From: Campylobacterales bacterium
GTDB lineage: Bacteria > Campylobacterota > Campylobacteria > Campylobacterales > Sulfurimonadaceae
Reading direction: 5' to 3'
Length of the DNA: 64,000 nucleotides
NCBI GenBank assembly: GCA_026390165.1
Contig: JAPLGM010000011.1
Coordinates: 1 to 64,000, forward strand
The notes under the pieces are model-generated. The model saw nothing but the letters and a program-made list of their open reading frames with translations, was not told the DNA's origin and searched no databases. Positions 17,002 to 27,127 of the stretch are shown here, piece by piece. The number at the start of each line of letters is the position of its first letter. The stretch's first letter is position 1. A program made the translations under genes and the position numbers.

Positions 17002-17913
17002 TTATGATAATTGCATACTGGAAAGTATCTTTGGTATATCATCAATAAAGCACACTACAATTTGATTTGAATCCATACCGCATTTTCCAAATTGTTTTAT
17101 ATGTTTTATTCGTTCATCCTCTTTATAGAAACTAACAATCCATTTGCTACCTTGGGTTATTTCTGATATTTTCTTAAAATATGGAAGATCAATGTCATTT
17201 AATGAATGACCTAGGACTACAACAACCTCTACGTTTTTCAGACTTTCAAAGTAACTTTGGTTACGTTCTAAAATATCACTAACAGGCTTTTGAAACGCAT
17301 AAAATGGGTATGCAGCTGCACCTTTGGCATCGCTAAATATAATTCGGTTACTATTACCATCTTCATCTAGTTCAGGTTCTACTTCCCTTGATTCACCATG
17401 TCCAAATATCAGTTCATCATATTTGCTTGCACTACCATGAATATGAAAAATACGCTTATCCTCTATTCCGTAAAGTGTTTGAAGAAGAGACGTATAGTTA
17501 AATGAGATAAATCGTGCCTTCGGCTCAAAACAAAACTTTTTTTCAGCATCATCAACCGATATTGATTCAATCCACTCCTGAAATTGCGACCGAATAGCAT
17601 CAACTAAATTTTCTGCCTCTGCATTTAGTCCATCTTCAAGACTGAATGCCATACTTGGACGAAATGATTCCTCTTCCCAACTGTCAGTGTGATTATGATT
17701 GTTATAGAATTTTTCCCCATCAAATGTACCAAGATAGGTTTCAAAATCGCTCCATGGATTTTCTGAACTCACATCAGAAGATAGATACTGCCCCAATTCA
17801 TCTAAGAGACTTTCCGAATATACATAGAAGTCAGTGTATGTAGTAGGCAATTTATGCCATCGATCAAATCCGTTGCCAATGACATATAAAATTTTTGTAT
17901 CACGATTTTTCAT
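17002..17913 (-). CDS. AbiH-family abortive-infection protein
   Basis: KILYVIGNGFDRWHKLPTTYTDFYVY ... ARFISFNYTSLLQTLYGI...IFHIHGSA...LIFGHG ... VVVLGHSLNDIDLPYF; AbiH architecture. Confidence 0.85.
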   Translation of the reverse strand: MKNRDTKILYVIGNGFDRWHKLPTTYTDFYVYSESLLDELGQYLSSDVSSENPWSDFETYLGTFDGEKFYNNHNHTDSWEEESFRPSMAFSLEDGLNAEAENLVDAIRSQFQEWIESISVDDAEKKFCFEPKARFISFNYTSLLQTLYGIEDKRIFHIHGSASKYDELIFGHGESREVEPELDEDGNSNRIIFSDAKGAAAYPFYAFQKPVSDILERNQSYFESLKNVEVVVVLGHSLNDIDLPYFKKISEITQGSKWIVSFYKEDERIKHIKQFGKCGMDSNQIVVCFIDDIPKILSSMQLS

Positions 17914-18025
17914 CTGCTTGCCTTTATAATCTTGTTTCTGTAAGTATTTCGAAGAAATTTTTCACAGCTTCAAGACAAATAAACGCTATAAGTAATTTCC
18001 ACACTTACCACTTAACAAAGCTATT

Positions 18026-18190
18026 TTAATTGTTAATTCCAAGCCAATCAGTTATACCAATATATCCTTTATCTTTGTAAACATTCCAAGGAGTTGCAGG
18101 TATATTGCTTGGTTTTAAAGGTAGCTGTAAATATTTACCTTTACAATTTTCTCCAGTGAAAAAATACATCACTTTTTCAAAAATCACCAT
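18026..18190 (-). pseudogene. Small ORF/fragment carrying one integrase-type 'IPxxPxxVYKDKGxxxxxDWLG' repeat
   Basis: Manual translation MVIFEKVMYFFTGENCKGKYLQLPLKPSNIPATPWNVYKDKGYIGITDWLGINN (54 aa, below the ORF-track cutoff). Confidence 0.5.
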
Positions 18191-18311
18191 CTATTATTAT
18201 TTGTTAAATGATGATACTAATTTATAACTTCGATTTCGATAAACCTAAACTATTCAGTCGAATATTGCTATAATATTTTTTTAAACTATACAATTAAAGG
18301 AAACCACCAAT

Positions 18312-19412
18312 ATGGGACTTAGTATCGGACTTGTAGGACTACCAAACGTCGGAAAATCAACCACTTTTAACGCACTTACCAAAGCACAAAATGCCGAAGC
18401 GGCCAACTATCCATTCTGTACCATCGAGCCTAATAAAGCGACCGTTCCCGTTCCTGATAATCGTCTTGAAGCGTTAGCAAAAATCGTCAATCCTGAGCGT
18501 ATCCAATACTCAACCCTTGATTTTGTCGATATTGCAGGTCTTGTTAAGGGTGCAAGCAAAGGGGAAGGATTGGGAAATAAATTTCTCTCTAATATCCGTG
18601 AAACGGAAGTTATTTTGCAAATCGTCCGTTGTTTCGAGGATGAAAATATTGTCCATACGGAAGGACGTATCAATCCGTTAGATGATGTGGAAATTATTGA
18701 AAATGAACTTATATTTGCGGATATTGAAGTGTTGACCAATCGTATTGATCGACTTAACAAGCAAGCCAAAAATGATAAAGATTCCGCAATTATGGCTGAA
18801 TTTGCCCAAGAACTGGCAGAGTTTTTGGCAGAGGGGAACCTTGCCCGTAATTTCCCCAAAGCCAATAGCGAATTATTTGGACAACTCAATCACGATGTTA
18901 GATTATTAAGTGCCAAAGAGATTATCTATGGTGCAAATGTCGATGAAGAGGGTTTAACGACGGACAACGAGCACGTATTAGCCCTTGTAGCGCATGCGCA
19001 AAAAACAGGGTGTGAAGTTGTCAAACTCTGTGCTAAAATTGAAGAAGAGCTTATTGGATTAGACGATGAAGAGAGAAATGAATTTTTACGTGATTTAGGT
19101 ATTGAAGAATCAGGGTTAGAGCAAATTATCCGAAAAGGGTTTGATAAACTGGGATATATGAGCTATTTTACCGCGGGAGTCAAAGAGGTACGTTCATGGA
19201 CTATTCGTAAAAACTCTACTGCCCCTAAAGCTGCCTCAGCGATTCATAATGATTTTGAAAAAGGTTTTATTCGCGCTGAAGTGATCGCCTACAACGATTT
19301 TGTTGAATGTGGCGGAGAAGCAAAATCTAAAGAAGCAGGAAAAATGCGCCTTGAAGGGAAAGAGTATATTGTCCAAGATGGTGACATTATGCACTTCCGA
19401 TTTAATCTATAA
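18312..19412 (+). CDS. ychF: Redox-regulated ATPase YchF (Obg family)
   Basis: GLVGLPNVGKSTTFNALTKAQNAEAANYPFCTIEPNKATVPVPDNRL; canonical. Confidence 0.97.
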   Translation: MGLSIGLVGLPNVGKSTTFNALTKAQNAEAANYPFCTIEPNKATVPVPDNRLEALAKIVNPERIQYSTLDFVDIAGLVKGASKGEGLGNKFLSNIRETEVILQIVRCFEDENIVHTEGRINPLDDVEIIENELIFADIEVLTNRIDRLNKQAKNDKDSAIMAEFAQELAEFLAEGNLARNFPKANSELFGQLNHDVRLLSAKEIIYGANVDEEGLTTDNEHVLALVAHAQKTGCEVVKLCAKIEEELIGLDDEERNEFLRDLGIEESGLEQIIRKGFDKLGYMSYFTAGVKEVRSWTIRKNSTAPKAASAIHNDFEKGFIRAEVIAYNDFVECGGEAKSKEAGKMRLEGKEYIVQDGDIMHFRFNL

Positions 19413-19465
19413 TAAAGTATAATTGAAATTGTCGCCTCAGATTAAATTATTAAAGGGAGTACGTT

Positions 19466-20065
19466 ATGCCACTTACATATGCGGGTCCAAAGCCTTTTAT
19501 TTCGGCTCATGGAATTACATTTGATTTTAATAAAGAGGATAAATTTATTTATCTTAGCATTGTTGCTGAACTCATTCAGGCTTTGGATCACGATTATATT
19601 GAAGATAAACGGTACACCTATTTGGTAACGGCGAAGCCGTTGGATGCCGAAACTATTTTCAAGCTCATTGCCGATAAAGAGGATAATTTACTCACTCAAA
19701 TTGAGGAAAGACGTATTATTACGGAGAAAGAGATAGAGGATGAACTACAGCGGGCACGGGAAAACCGATTACTAGGAGAAGAAGAGCGCACTGTTTTGAT
19801 CCGGAATATTGAGCTCTTACATTCCTATCAAGTCAATCGTGCCCTCAACAAAACACTCTATTACTGCGGTATTGATGCTATCGCCCATGAGATAAAAAAA
19901 GGGCATATCGACTCTATCAATGCTCCGATGTTTCCTAAATTCTTGCATGTTTTTCATTCTATCCAAGGAATGCTACATACACTCATCCCTCAAGTAGAGA
20001 CACAGCTTGATATTTTTGAATTAGATAACCATTTAACGATACAGCTTAAAATTCTTTGGGTGTAA
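19466..20065 (+). CDS. Hypothetical protein (lineage-conserved style)
   Basis: 199-aa ORF downstream of ychF; no named family recognised. Confidence 0.6.
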   Translation: MPLTYAGPKPFISAHGITFDFNKEDKFIYLSIVAELIQALDHDYIEDKRYTYLVTAKPLDAETIFKLIADKEDNLLTQIEERRIITEKEIEDELQRARENRLLGEEERTVLIRNIELLHSYQVNRALNKTLYYCGIDAIAHEIKKGHIDSINAPMFPKFLHVFHSIQGMLHTLIPQVETQLDIFELDNHLTIQLKILWV

Positions 20066-20092
20066 CCCACTCACGAATGAGTGACCCAAAAT
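20055..20092. terminator. Hairpin between convergent genes
   Basis: TTTGGGT...CACTCA-cgaa-TGAGTG-ACCCAAA: inner 6-bp perfect stem plus outer 7-bp arms. Confidence 0.5.
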
Positions 20093-20096
20093 ACTT

Positions 20097-21575
20097 TTAG
20101 GAGAGAAATTTAAGAATTTCTCTCTCAATATTCTCTTTTTCAATCACACTGTCTTGAGTGATTGGTTTCGTAAACAACCCTTTTATCATCGCAGGAATCG
20201 GCAATGAAGCTCGATTCGAGATTGATTGCAGAGCGTCAATATCTTTTGCATCAACTTCGCCACTCAAGGCATTAGCAATAGTCGGTGAAAATTTCGTCCA
20301 TTCTGCTGTCGAATAGACAATCGTTTTTAGTTTCTTAGTGGCACAACAATCATACGCTTTAAAACACGTTGCTGTATGAGGATCCATCAAATAACCGTGG
20401 TCAAACGCCTCTCTAATATACCCTTTCCCTTCCTCTCCATTACAATAATCTGCCGCAAAAAAGGATTGCAACTTCATTGTCTCATCGTCATTAAGGGGAT
20501 AAAAACGTTCCGACTCCAACCCTTGCATCAGCTCTTTGGTACGAACACTGCCAAAAAGATCAAATAAGATACGCTCAACATTACTCGAGATCAAAATATC
20601 CATCGCAGGGGATGTAGTAGGGATTACTTTTTCACCACGTAAATCATAACGTCCTGTATTAATAAGTCGGGTAAGAACATTATTTTCATTGGAGGCAATA
20701 ATGATTTTTTCAACGGGGAGTCCCATCTTCATTGCGTAATAACCCCCTAAAGCATTCCCAAAATTTCCACTGGGGACATCAAGATAGACTTTTTCACCCA
20801 TAACAATCACATTTTGACGTACTAATTCAAGATAGCTGTGAATATGGTAAATTATTTGGAAAATAATTCGTCCAAAATTGACCGAATTTGCAGCGGAGAG
20901 AGAGATCTGTTTTTCTTTTAGCGCTGATTTGAAACTTGCTGAACCCAAAAGTTTTTTTAATGCGCTTTGAGCATCATCAAAATCCCCTTTAATCCCGATC
21001 ACTTTAAGATTAGGAGCATCTTCTGTCACCATCTGAAGACGTTGAACATCAGAAGTTCCTCCATCGGGATAAAGACACACAACACGAACGTTGGGACGGT
21101 TTTTAAATGTCTCTAACGCCGCAGGACCAGTATCACCACTGGTCGCTGCCAAAATCAGATACTCTTCATTTCGCTTTTGCGCAATCGAGGAGAGAACCAC
21201 CCCAAACGGTTGCAGTGCCATATCTTTAAACGCACGAGTCGGCCCGTGATACAGTTCACTCACGTACAAATCATCACGAACTTTGACAACAGGGACAGGA
21301 TTGGAGGGGTCATCAAAACCATCATACAAAGAGAGGGCCTCATCAATAACAGAAGAATCTATATCAATTGCAAGGGTCGTTAGTAAATCTTTTGCCAGCG
21401 TTTTATACGATGAGCTTAAATGTTTCACGAGAAATGCTTCACCCAAATTGGGCAACTCTTTAGGGACATACAATCCACCGTGTGACGCAATGGGGCTTAA
21501 TATCGCCTCGGAAAAAGTGACCTCGCTGGGATGAATTCCATCATTTCCGCGTGTTTCAATAAATTTCATACTCAA
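20097..21575 (-). CDS. thrC: Threonine synthase
   Basis: ISPIASHGGLYVPKELP-type start, LYHGPTRAFKDMALQPFG, AATSGDTGPAALETFKNRPNVRVVCLYPDGGTS, VPSGNFGNALGGYYA. Confidence 0.95.
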   Translation of the reverse strand: MSMKFIETRGNDGIHPSEVTFSEAILSPIASHGGLYVPKELPNLGEAFLVKHLSSSYKTLAKDLLTTLAIDIDSSVIDEALSLYDGFDDPSNPVPVVKVRDDLYVSELYHGPTRAFKDMALQPFGVVLSSIAQKRNEEYLILAATSGDTGPAALETFKNRPNVRVVCLYPDGGTSDVQRLQMVTEDAPNLKVIGIKGDFDDAQSALKKLLGSASFKSALKEKQISLSAANSVNFGRIIFQIIYHIHSYLELVRQNVIVMGEKVYLDVPSGNFGNALGGYYAMKMGLPVEKIIIASNENNVLTRLINTGRYDLRGEKVIPTTSPAMDILISSNVERILFDLFGSVRTKELMQGLESERFYPLNDDETMKLQSFFAADYCNGEEGKGYIREAFDHGYLMDPHTATCFKAYDCCATKKLKTIVYSTAEWTKFSPTIANALSGEVDAKDIDALQSISNRASLPIPAMIKGLFTKPITQDSVIEKENIEREILKFLS

Positions 21576-21624
21576 TAGCCCCGATTTAAAAATTTGGTGA
21601 TAAGAAACGACATTATATCAACTT

Positions 21625-23034
21625 TTATATTTGCGTTGGGATAAAAAGCTGGTGATAACTGTCTAGTTTGGTATATAAAATATCGGGATCGGTCGCCAAA
21701 AAACGCTTCAATGGGTTTTCAAACATCTTTTCAGTAAAAGGTAGACATTGAAGAAAATTTTCACTTTCACATAAAAAGCGGATGGGGTTTTCTTCGGTTT
21801 TTACGACTTTAATCGACTTAGAAAAAATCGTGGCGAGATTAGTAAAATGCTCTATTGCTTGCGTAATATTGTCTCGTTCTTCGGTTACATAATCAATCAG
21901 CTGTAAATTAAATCCAAGCTGAGAGGCAACATCAAAAACCGTCGTTGAAATGTGCTCAACATGACTCTTTTCCCCCAAAATAACGACCGATTCTGTCAAT
22001 GTTGAAAATGATCGGTTTGCTAATTTCAAAACAGGTACTTTCCCTTTGTAAAGTTTTTTACGCAATGTGTCTCGTGCGAACATCGCCTGAGAGACCAAGA
22101 AAAGACCGATATGATGCTTTTTAATATCATTTATAATCATATCTTCATCGACGTAAGGATCATAAACAATCTCAATTTCAACCCCTTCACGTCCACACGA
22201 TTTAATCTGCTGAAGATTCTCAATATGACTGGGGTTGACAATTTTTATCAACAGCGGCTTTTTTAATTTATTCTGAATATACATACTGCGTCGTACCAAT
22301 TCAAACATGATTTTCGGTGTCTCGTGCGCCATATCAATGTAGAGATAAAGCTTACTTCCAAAGGGGGCGGGAAACTGCCCTAATTCACGCTTGATGGCAC
22401 GATAGATAGATTTAAGCACATTGGGTTCCCCTACCAACACCAACAAATCATTGGGCTGAATCATCTTTTGATCAGAAGGGAGAATTAACTGCCGATTTCG
22501 GTAGATTGCCGCGATTCTCCAATTTTTTTGTTCAATTGCCCCAATATGACGATAGACAAACGAACTCCCAAAAGGGACAATAACCTCCATAATCTCCCCC
22601 TGTCCCAAACCGATATTTTGGGCAATAACAGGAATATTTGGGAGAGAATCGATAAGATTAAGAACTAAAACTTCTTGCATATTGACCCATTCAATACCAT
22701 CATTTGCACTTTTAGAATTCCAGAAGTCTAGGGCAATAATGCGAATACTGGGCTTTAAAAGGCGAATATTTTTAATCGTTTCTTCCAACTCAACTTTATC
22801 TTCCATTGCCAACATCGCTTGAGTAAAGTCTGTTTTAAGGACAGCGGAAATTTTATAATAACTGGTAGGATCAAAATTAAAAAAGGTAAAACGAGCAGGA
22901 TTATATCCCTCATATCCCGCTTCGGTTTCAGGATGAACAATGTAATACCTATTTTCACTGGTATGCGTCCCGATAACACGCTGAATAAAATGGCGACCGA
23001 TAACCCCATTACTTACAATTAAAATTTTTTTCAT
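21625..23034 (-). CDS. TrkA-C/NAD-binding domain protein (COG3400-like)
   Basis: KKILIVSNGVIGRHFIQRVIG start and TrkA-C-like IVPFGSSFVYRHIGAIEQKNWRIAAIYRNRQLILPSDQKMIQPNDLLVLVGEP. Confidence 0.7.
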   Translation of the reverse strand: MKKILIVSNGVIGRHFIQRVIGTHTSENRYYIVHPETEAGYEGYNPARFTFFNFDPTSYYKISAVLKTDFTQAMLAMEDKVELEETIKNIRLLKPSIRIIALDFWNSKSANDGIEWVNMQEVLVLNLIDSLPNIPVIAQNIGLGQGEIMEVIVPFGSSFVYRHIGAIEQKNWRIAAIYRNRQLILPSDQKMIQPNDLLVLVGEPNVLKSIYRAIKRELGQFPAPFGSKLYLYIDMAHETPKIMFELVRRSMYIQNKLKKPLLIKIVNPSHIENLQQIKSCGREGVEIEIVYDPYVDEDMIINDIKKHHIGLFLVSQAMFARDTLRKKLYKGKVPVLKLANRSFSTLTESVVILGEKSHVEHISTTVFDVASQLGFNLQLIDYVTEERDNITQAIEHFTNLATIFSKSIKVVKTEENPIRFLCESENFLQCLPFTEKMFENPLKRFLATDPDILYTKLDSYHQLFIPTQI

Positions 23035-23160
23035 TGCACCCTAGCCTCTACTTATTGGCGTGATTGTACCATAACTTCAAAGTGGTGCAAAAATCATTAT
23101 TTTCTACAGCTTTTTATATGAAATATGATAGAATATTTTTCAACTATAAAGGTTGATAGA

Positions 23161-25116
23161 ATGAAGAGTGTTACCAAAAAATATTTTTTTGCCCTTCTTT
23201 TTTTACTGCTCGTAGTGTGTGGTGTAGGGTATTATCATGTCAAACAAGAGAAAGATCACGTTGACCATATTATCAACACCACTCTTTTAGACACAGCTGA
23301 AATAGCCTATTATGTGATTGGCAATAATTTTCACGATCAGATACTCAAAACTCCCCCCTCCAAAATAGAAGATATGCAAACGATTAAAACGCTTTCCCTA
23401 TTGGCAAAAGATCAAAATGTTGAATACATCTATTCGTTAATCCTTGATAAAAAGGGGCAACTTCGTTTTACCTCCAGCAGTGCGACTGAGGCTGAACTCG
23501 TAACACAGGATAAACTAAGCCATTATTTTGATATTTATCCCTCTAACGCCAATATGATCAAAGCACTCAAAACCAATCAAATCATTTTTGATACAAATGA
23601 AGTAGCAGATGAGTGGGGGTCATTTCGAAGCGTGTTCGTCCCTCATACGACACCATCTGGAATCCACTATATTATTGGTGTTGATATTAAAATAGGTACG
23701 ATTCAGAAACTTTCCAATATTGCCATATTGAACTCTCTATTCGTTACATTCATTTTATTTTTTGGACTAATACCGTTAATGTTGGTTTATCGCAGCTCCA
23801 AAAAAGAGACCGAAAAATTTCTTCGCGAAGAGGTGCTCGCTGCCACTACAAATTTACGTAAACTCAATGAAAGATTAAAATTTAAAGTAGAAAAGAAAAC
23901 CGAAAAATTACTCTCACAAAATATTACCGACTCTCTCACCGGTCTACCCAATCGTACACATCTCGAATCTCAACTGGAACAAAAAAAGTTCTCCTCTTTG
24001 GCTATTCTCAATCTACACAATTTTCAGGAGATCAATGATTTTTTCGGTACTGCCATTGGAGATGATTTACTGAAGCAAATAGGAGTCTGGCTTCAAACAC
24101 TTTATGGAGGAAATCTCTATCGACTAGGGGGAGATGAGTTTGTCATCGTGATCGAAGAAGAGCGCAGTCGTAAAGAGATGGCAAGAATATACCATGAGTT
24201 TATCCATAATCTTGCTAACAAAACTTTTTATGTCAATGGTGAACACGTAACCTTAGACGTCACTATTGGCATCGATGACTCTTTGATTATTTCACTCGCG
24301 CATGCCGATATTGCACTCCATCAGGCAAAAGAAAATGGCAATCATTTTGAATTTTATTCCGAAGTTAAAGCAACAGAAAAGCAATATTTATTCAATATTT
24401 CCATGACGAAAATGGTTCGTGAAGCACTCAATAGAGAGGGGATAATCTGTTATTATCAGCCTATTGTTTCTACCAAGAGTGGAAAAATTGAAAAATACGA
24501 AACGTTGGTTCGGATGATTGATTCGAATGGGTTGATCATCCCCCCTATTGATTTTCTAAAAATCGCTCAAAAAACGCGTCTCTATCCACAAATTACTCGT
24601 ACTGTTATCCAACATGCCTGCACTGCCTTCCGTGAACGGAGTGAAGAGTTTTCGGTCAATCTCTCCATCCGCGATATTCTCGATCCCGATACCGTTCAAT
24701 TTATTGAAAAAACAATTCTTGAAACGGGCACCGCTCAGCGGATTGTATTTGAAATTCTCGAATCGGAGGGGATAGAGGATTTTGAATCTGCAATCTTATT
24801 TATCCAAAAAATGAAAAAGTTAGGAGCCAAAATCGCAATTGATGATTACGGTACAGGGTACTCAAGTATCGAAAATATTCTTAAGCTCGATATCGACTAC
24901 ATTAAAATCGACGGTTCACTCATCCACAGCATTATTTCTAATCCTAAGCACGCGATTCTTGTTGAATCAATCGCTGATTTTTCTTCAAAACTGGGAGTAA
25001 AAACGATCGCCGAATACGTCAGTTCAGAAGAAATTTTCACAAAAATAAAATCCATTGGCGTTACCTATTCTCAAGGGTACTATACGGGTAAACCAGCTCC
25101 ATTACCAGACCTTTAA
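23161..25116 (+). CDS. Membrane GGDEF-EAL domain protein
   Basis: TM segments, LYRLGGDEFVIVIEE, YQPIVSTKSGKIEKYETLVRM, FEILESEG, IDDYGTGYSS, IKIDGSLI. Confidence 0.9.
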   Translation: MKSVTKKYFFALLFLLLVVCGVGYYHVKQEKDHVDHIINTTLLDTAEIAYYVIGNNFHDQILKTPPSKIEDMQTIKTLSLLAKDQNVEYIYSLILDKKGQLRFTSSSATEAELVTQDKLSHYFDIYPSNANMIKALKTNQIIFDTNEVADEWGSFRSVFVPHTTPSGIHYIIGVDIKIGTIQKLSNIAILNSLFVTFILFFGLIPLMLVYRSSKKETEKFLREEVLAATTNLRKLNERLKFKVEKKTEKLLSQNITDSLTGLPNRTHLESQLEQKKFSSLAILNLHNFQEINDFFGTAIGDDLLKQIGVWLQTLYGGNLYRLGGDEFVIVIEEERSRKEMARIYHEFIHNLANKTFYVNGEHVTLDVTIGIDDSLIISLAHADIALHQAKENGNHFEFYSEVKATEKQYLFNISMTKMVREALNREGIICYYQPIVSTKSGKIEKYETLVRMIDSNGLIIPPIDFLKIAQKTRLYPQITRTVIQHACTAFRERSEEFSVNLSIRDILDPDTVQFIEKTILETGTAQRIVFEILESEGIEDFESAILFIQKMKKLGAKIAIDDYGTGYSSIENILKLDIDYIKIDGSLIHSIISNPKHAILVESIADFSSKLGVKTIAEYVSSEEIFTKIKSIGVTYSQGYYTGKPAPLPDL

Positions 25117-25856
25117 CCCTTCTTCTCCTGTCCCAACCGATAGAGGGCAAAATCATATTTTATCGGATCAATCGGGTCAAAACCTCGCAAGGTTTCGGTC
25201 AGCTCCAATGCCGCTTTAAGATCACATTGATTACGTTGTAAAAGTCCTAATCGTTTGGATACGCTAAACGTGTGCGTATCCAATGGCATAATCAGTTCAG
25301 AGGGGCAAACACAGCTCCAAACCCCCATATCCAGTGTATCATGACGAACCATCCATCGTAGATACATCATCCACCGCTTCATCGCCGACGTCCCTGATAT
25401 TTTTTTGATCGGTTTTCCGATGAGAAAGGTATACCCCGTAGAACGATACGAGTTTAGATCATAGAGGGTATCGATGAGATGGCTTAACCCCTCCAGAACC
25501 CCCCCTCTTTCGTATCCCTGTTTAAATCTCTCTTCGACTCCTCCATTGCGCTTCAAACGCCCTAAGGTAATAAACCATTGGGCGATATCCTCTCTGTTTT
25601 GAAAACGGTAATAGTGCCCTTGCGTCGCACGGAGAATTTCCTCTTCACTTTCATCAATCCATCGTGCATCAAATGAGCGTAGCAACTCAACGATAGCACG
25701 TACATTTCCGTAGGCAAACAACGCACACGTAAGGGCATGGTATTCATCCCCAACCTCTCGTGCGATCATCAGAGGGTCAGGTTTGCTCTCACACAGCTCC
25801 TCTGTACAATTACGTAAAGCAACCTCAGCATCCAGACGTATTTTAAGTGTTTTCAT
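25113..25856 (-). CDS. TIGR02757-family protein (DUF2400)
   Basis: REVGDEYHALTCALFAYGNVRAIVELLRSFD ... KRWMMYLRWMVRHDTLDMGVWSCVCPSELIMPLDTHTFSVSKRLGLL. Confidence 0.85.
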   Translation of the reverse strand: MKTLKIRLDAEVALRNCTEELCESKPDPLMIAREVGDEYHALTCALFAYGNVRAIVELLRSFDARWIDESEEEILRATQGHYYRFQNREDIAQWFITLGRLKRNGGVEERFKQGYERGGVLEGLSHLIDTLYDLNSYRSTGYTFLIGKPIKKISGTSAMKRWMMYLRWMVRHDTLDMGVWSCVCPSELIMPLDTHTFSVSKRLGLLQRNQCDLKAALELTETLRGFDPIDPIKYDFALYRLGQEKKG

Positions 25857-27124
25857 CGACCCAACTGATAAAGTTTTTTGCGCTCCGCCGAACCTGCGAT
25901 ATTGGCTTGCGAACGGTATTTTGCAATCGTGCGGCGCACCATCGTGATTTTAAATTTTGATTGTACCATTTCGAGGAGTTTCATATCACTCAGTGGCTTT
26001 TTATGGGACTCATTTTTGACCAATTCACTGACGTACTCTTTGATGGAGGCATTGGAGATATCCTCATCAATCGCGGTCGTAAAAAACTCTTTCATCGCAA
26101 ATACTCCCCGATCACACGCTATGTATTTATTGGCAATCGCCCGTGAAATGGTCGAAGGGTTATGACCAAACTCATCGGCAAGTGTCTTGAGGGTCAACGG
26201 TCGAATCGCCCCCCCCATAAAAAAGTCATATTGATACTCAACAATCATCAACCCCACTTTATAGAGGGTCGCTTTACGCATCTCTAGCGCATCCATCAGA
26301 CTCTTCGCCTCTTTCATCTTGTCACGGATATAGAGATGATCCACTCCATACTCTCCGTCGATAAGTATTGAGGGATAATAACGCTCATTAAGGCTCACCT
26401 CTATCCCCGTCTCAGGATCGTTGAAAATCATCAAATCGGGGACGACTTGGACAGACTCTTCCATAAAATCGATGGCAGGGGGGTTTTTAAATGTCCCTAT
26501 GATCCGCATCGCCTCTTGAAAATAGATCTCTTTATGATAACAGTTTAACGATTCCAAATGTTTGCACAGCTCAACCGCCAAAGTGTAAGCAGACTCCTCT
26601 ATCGAAGCGTGTTCCAACTGAAACAAAAAGGACTCCGACAAGGAGCGTGCCCCGACTCCGACGGGTTCAATATGACGAAAACGGTTTCGTATTTGTTCAA
26701 ACTGCTCTGGCAGAATGTTCATTTTAAGACAAAACGGTTCCATATCCCCCTCATAATATCCCCCCTCATCAAGGTTTTCACACACATGGCGGGCAACGGC
26801 TTTGGAAAGTGGCGTAGGAAAAAGGGGAGCGTCACACTGTTCATCCAAAACATCATAAAGACTTTTTTTCTGTACCGTGAGGGCTTCTATCGCTTCCGTT
26901 TGGGAATTTTTGACATATCCGTACTGAATTTTACGCGGAATTTTGGACTCGTACGACTCTTCAAACCCCGATTTGATCTCAATAAGGGGATTAGCTTCGA
27001 CAAAAGGAGCCATCACATCCCCCAAATCACCAAGGCTACTGTGTAAAATGGGGAGCCAATTACGCAGTGTATTAGAAAGCTTGCTTTTAAGCTCAACCGA
27101 TGTGTTAACCCGTAGTGTTGCCAT
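25853..27124 (-). CDS. rpoN: RNA polymerase sigma-54 factor
   Basis: PLTLKTLADEFGHNPSTISRAIANKYIACDRGVFAMKEFFT ... LVKNESHKKPLSDMKLLEMVQSKFKITMVRRTIAKYRSQANIAGSAERKKL. Confidence 0.95.
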   Translation of the reverse strand: MATLRVNTSVELKSKLSNTLRNWLPILHSSLGDLGDVMAPFVEANPLIEIKSGFEESYESKIPRKIQYGYVKNSQTEAIEALTVQKKSLYDVLDEQCDAPLFPTPLSKAVARHVCENLDEGGYYEGDMEPFCLKMNILPEQFEQIRNRFRHIEPVGVGARSLSESFLFQLEHASIEESAYTLAVELCKHLESLNCYHKEIYFQEAMRIIGTFKNPPAIDFMEESVQVVPDLMIFNDPETGIEVSLNERYYPSILIDGEYGVDHLYIRDKMKEAKSLMDALEMRKATLYKVGLMIVEYQYDFFMGGAIRPLTLKTLADEFGHNPSTISRAIANKYIACDRGVFAMKEFFTTAIDEDISNASIKEYVSELVKNESHKKPLSDMKLLEMVQSKFKITMVRRTIAKYRSQANIAGSAERKKLYQLGR

Positions 27125-27127
27125 GAA

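Noticed and set aside
26558-27046. 162-aa plus-strand ORF opposite rpoN
   Set aside because: Antisense shadow of a strongly conserved gene.
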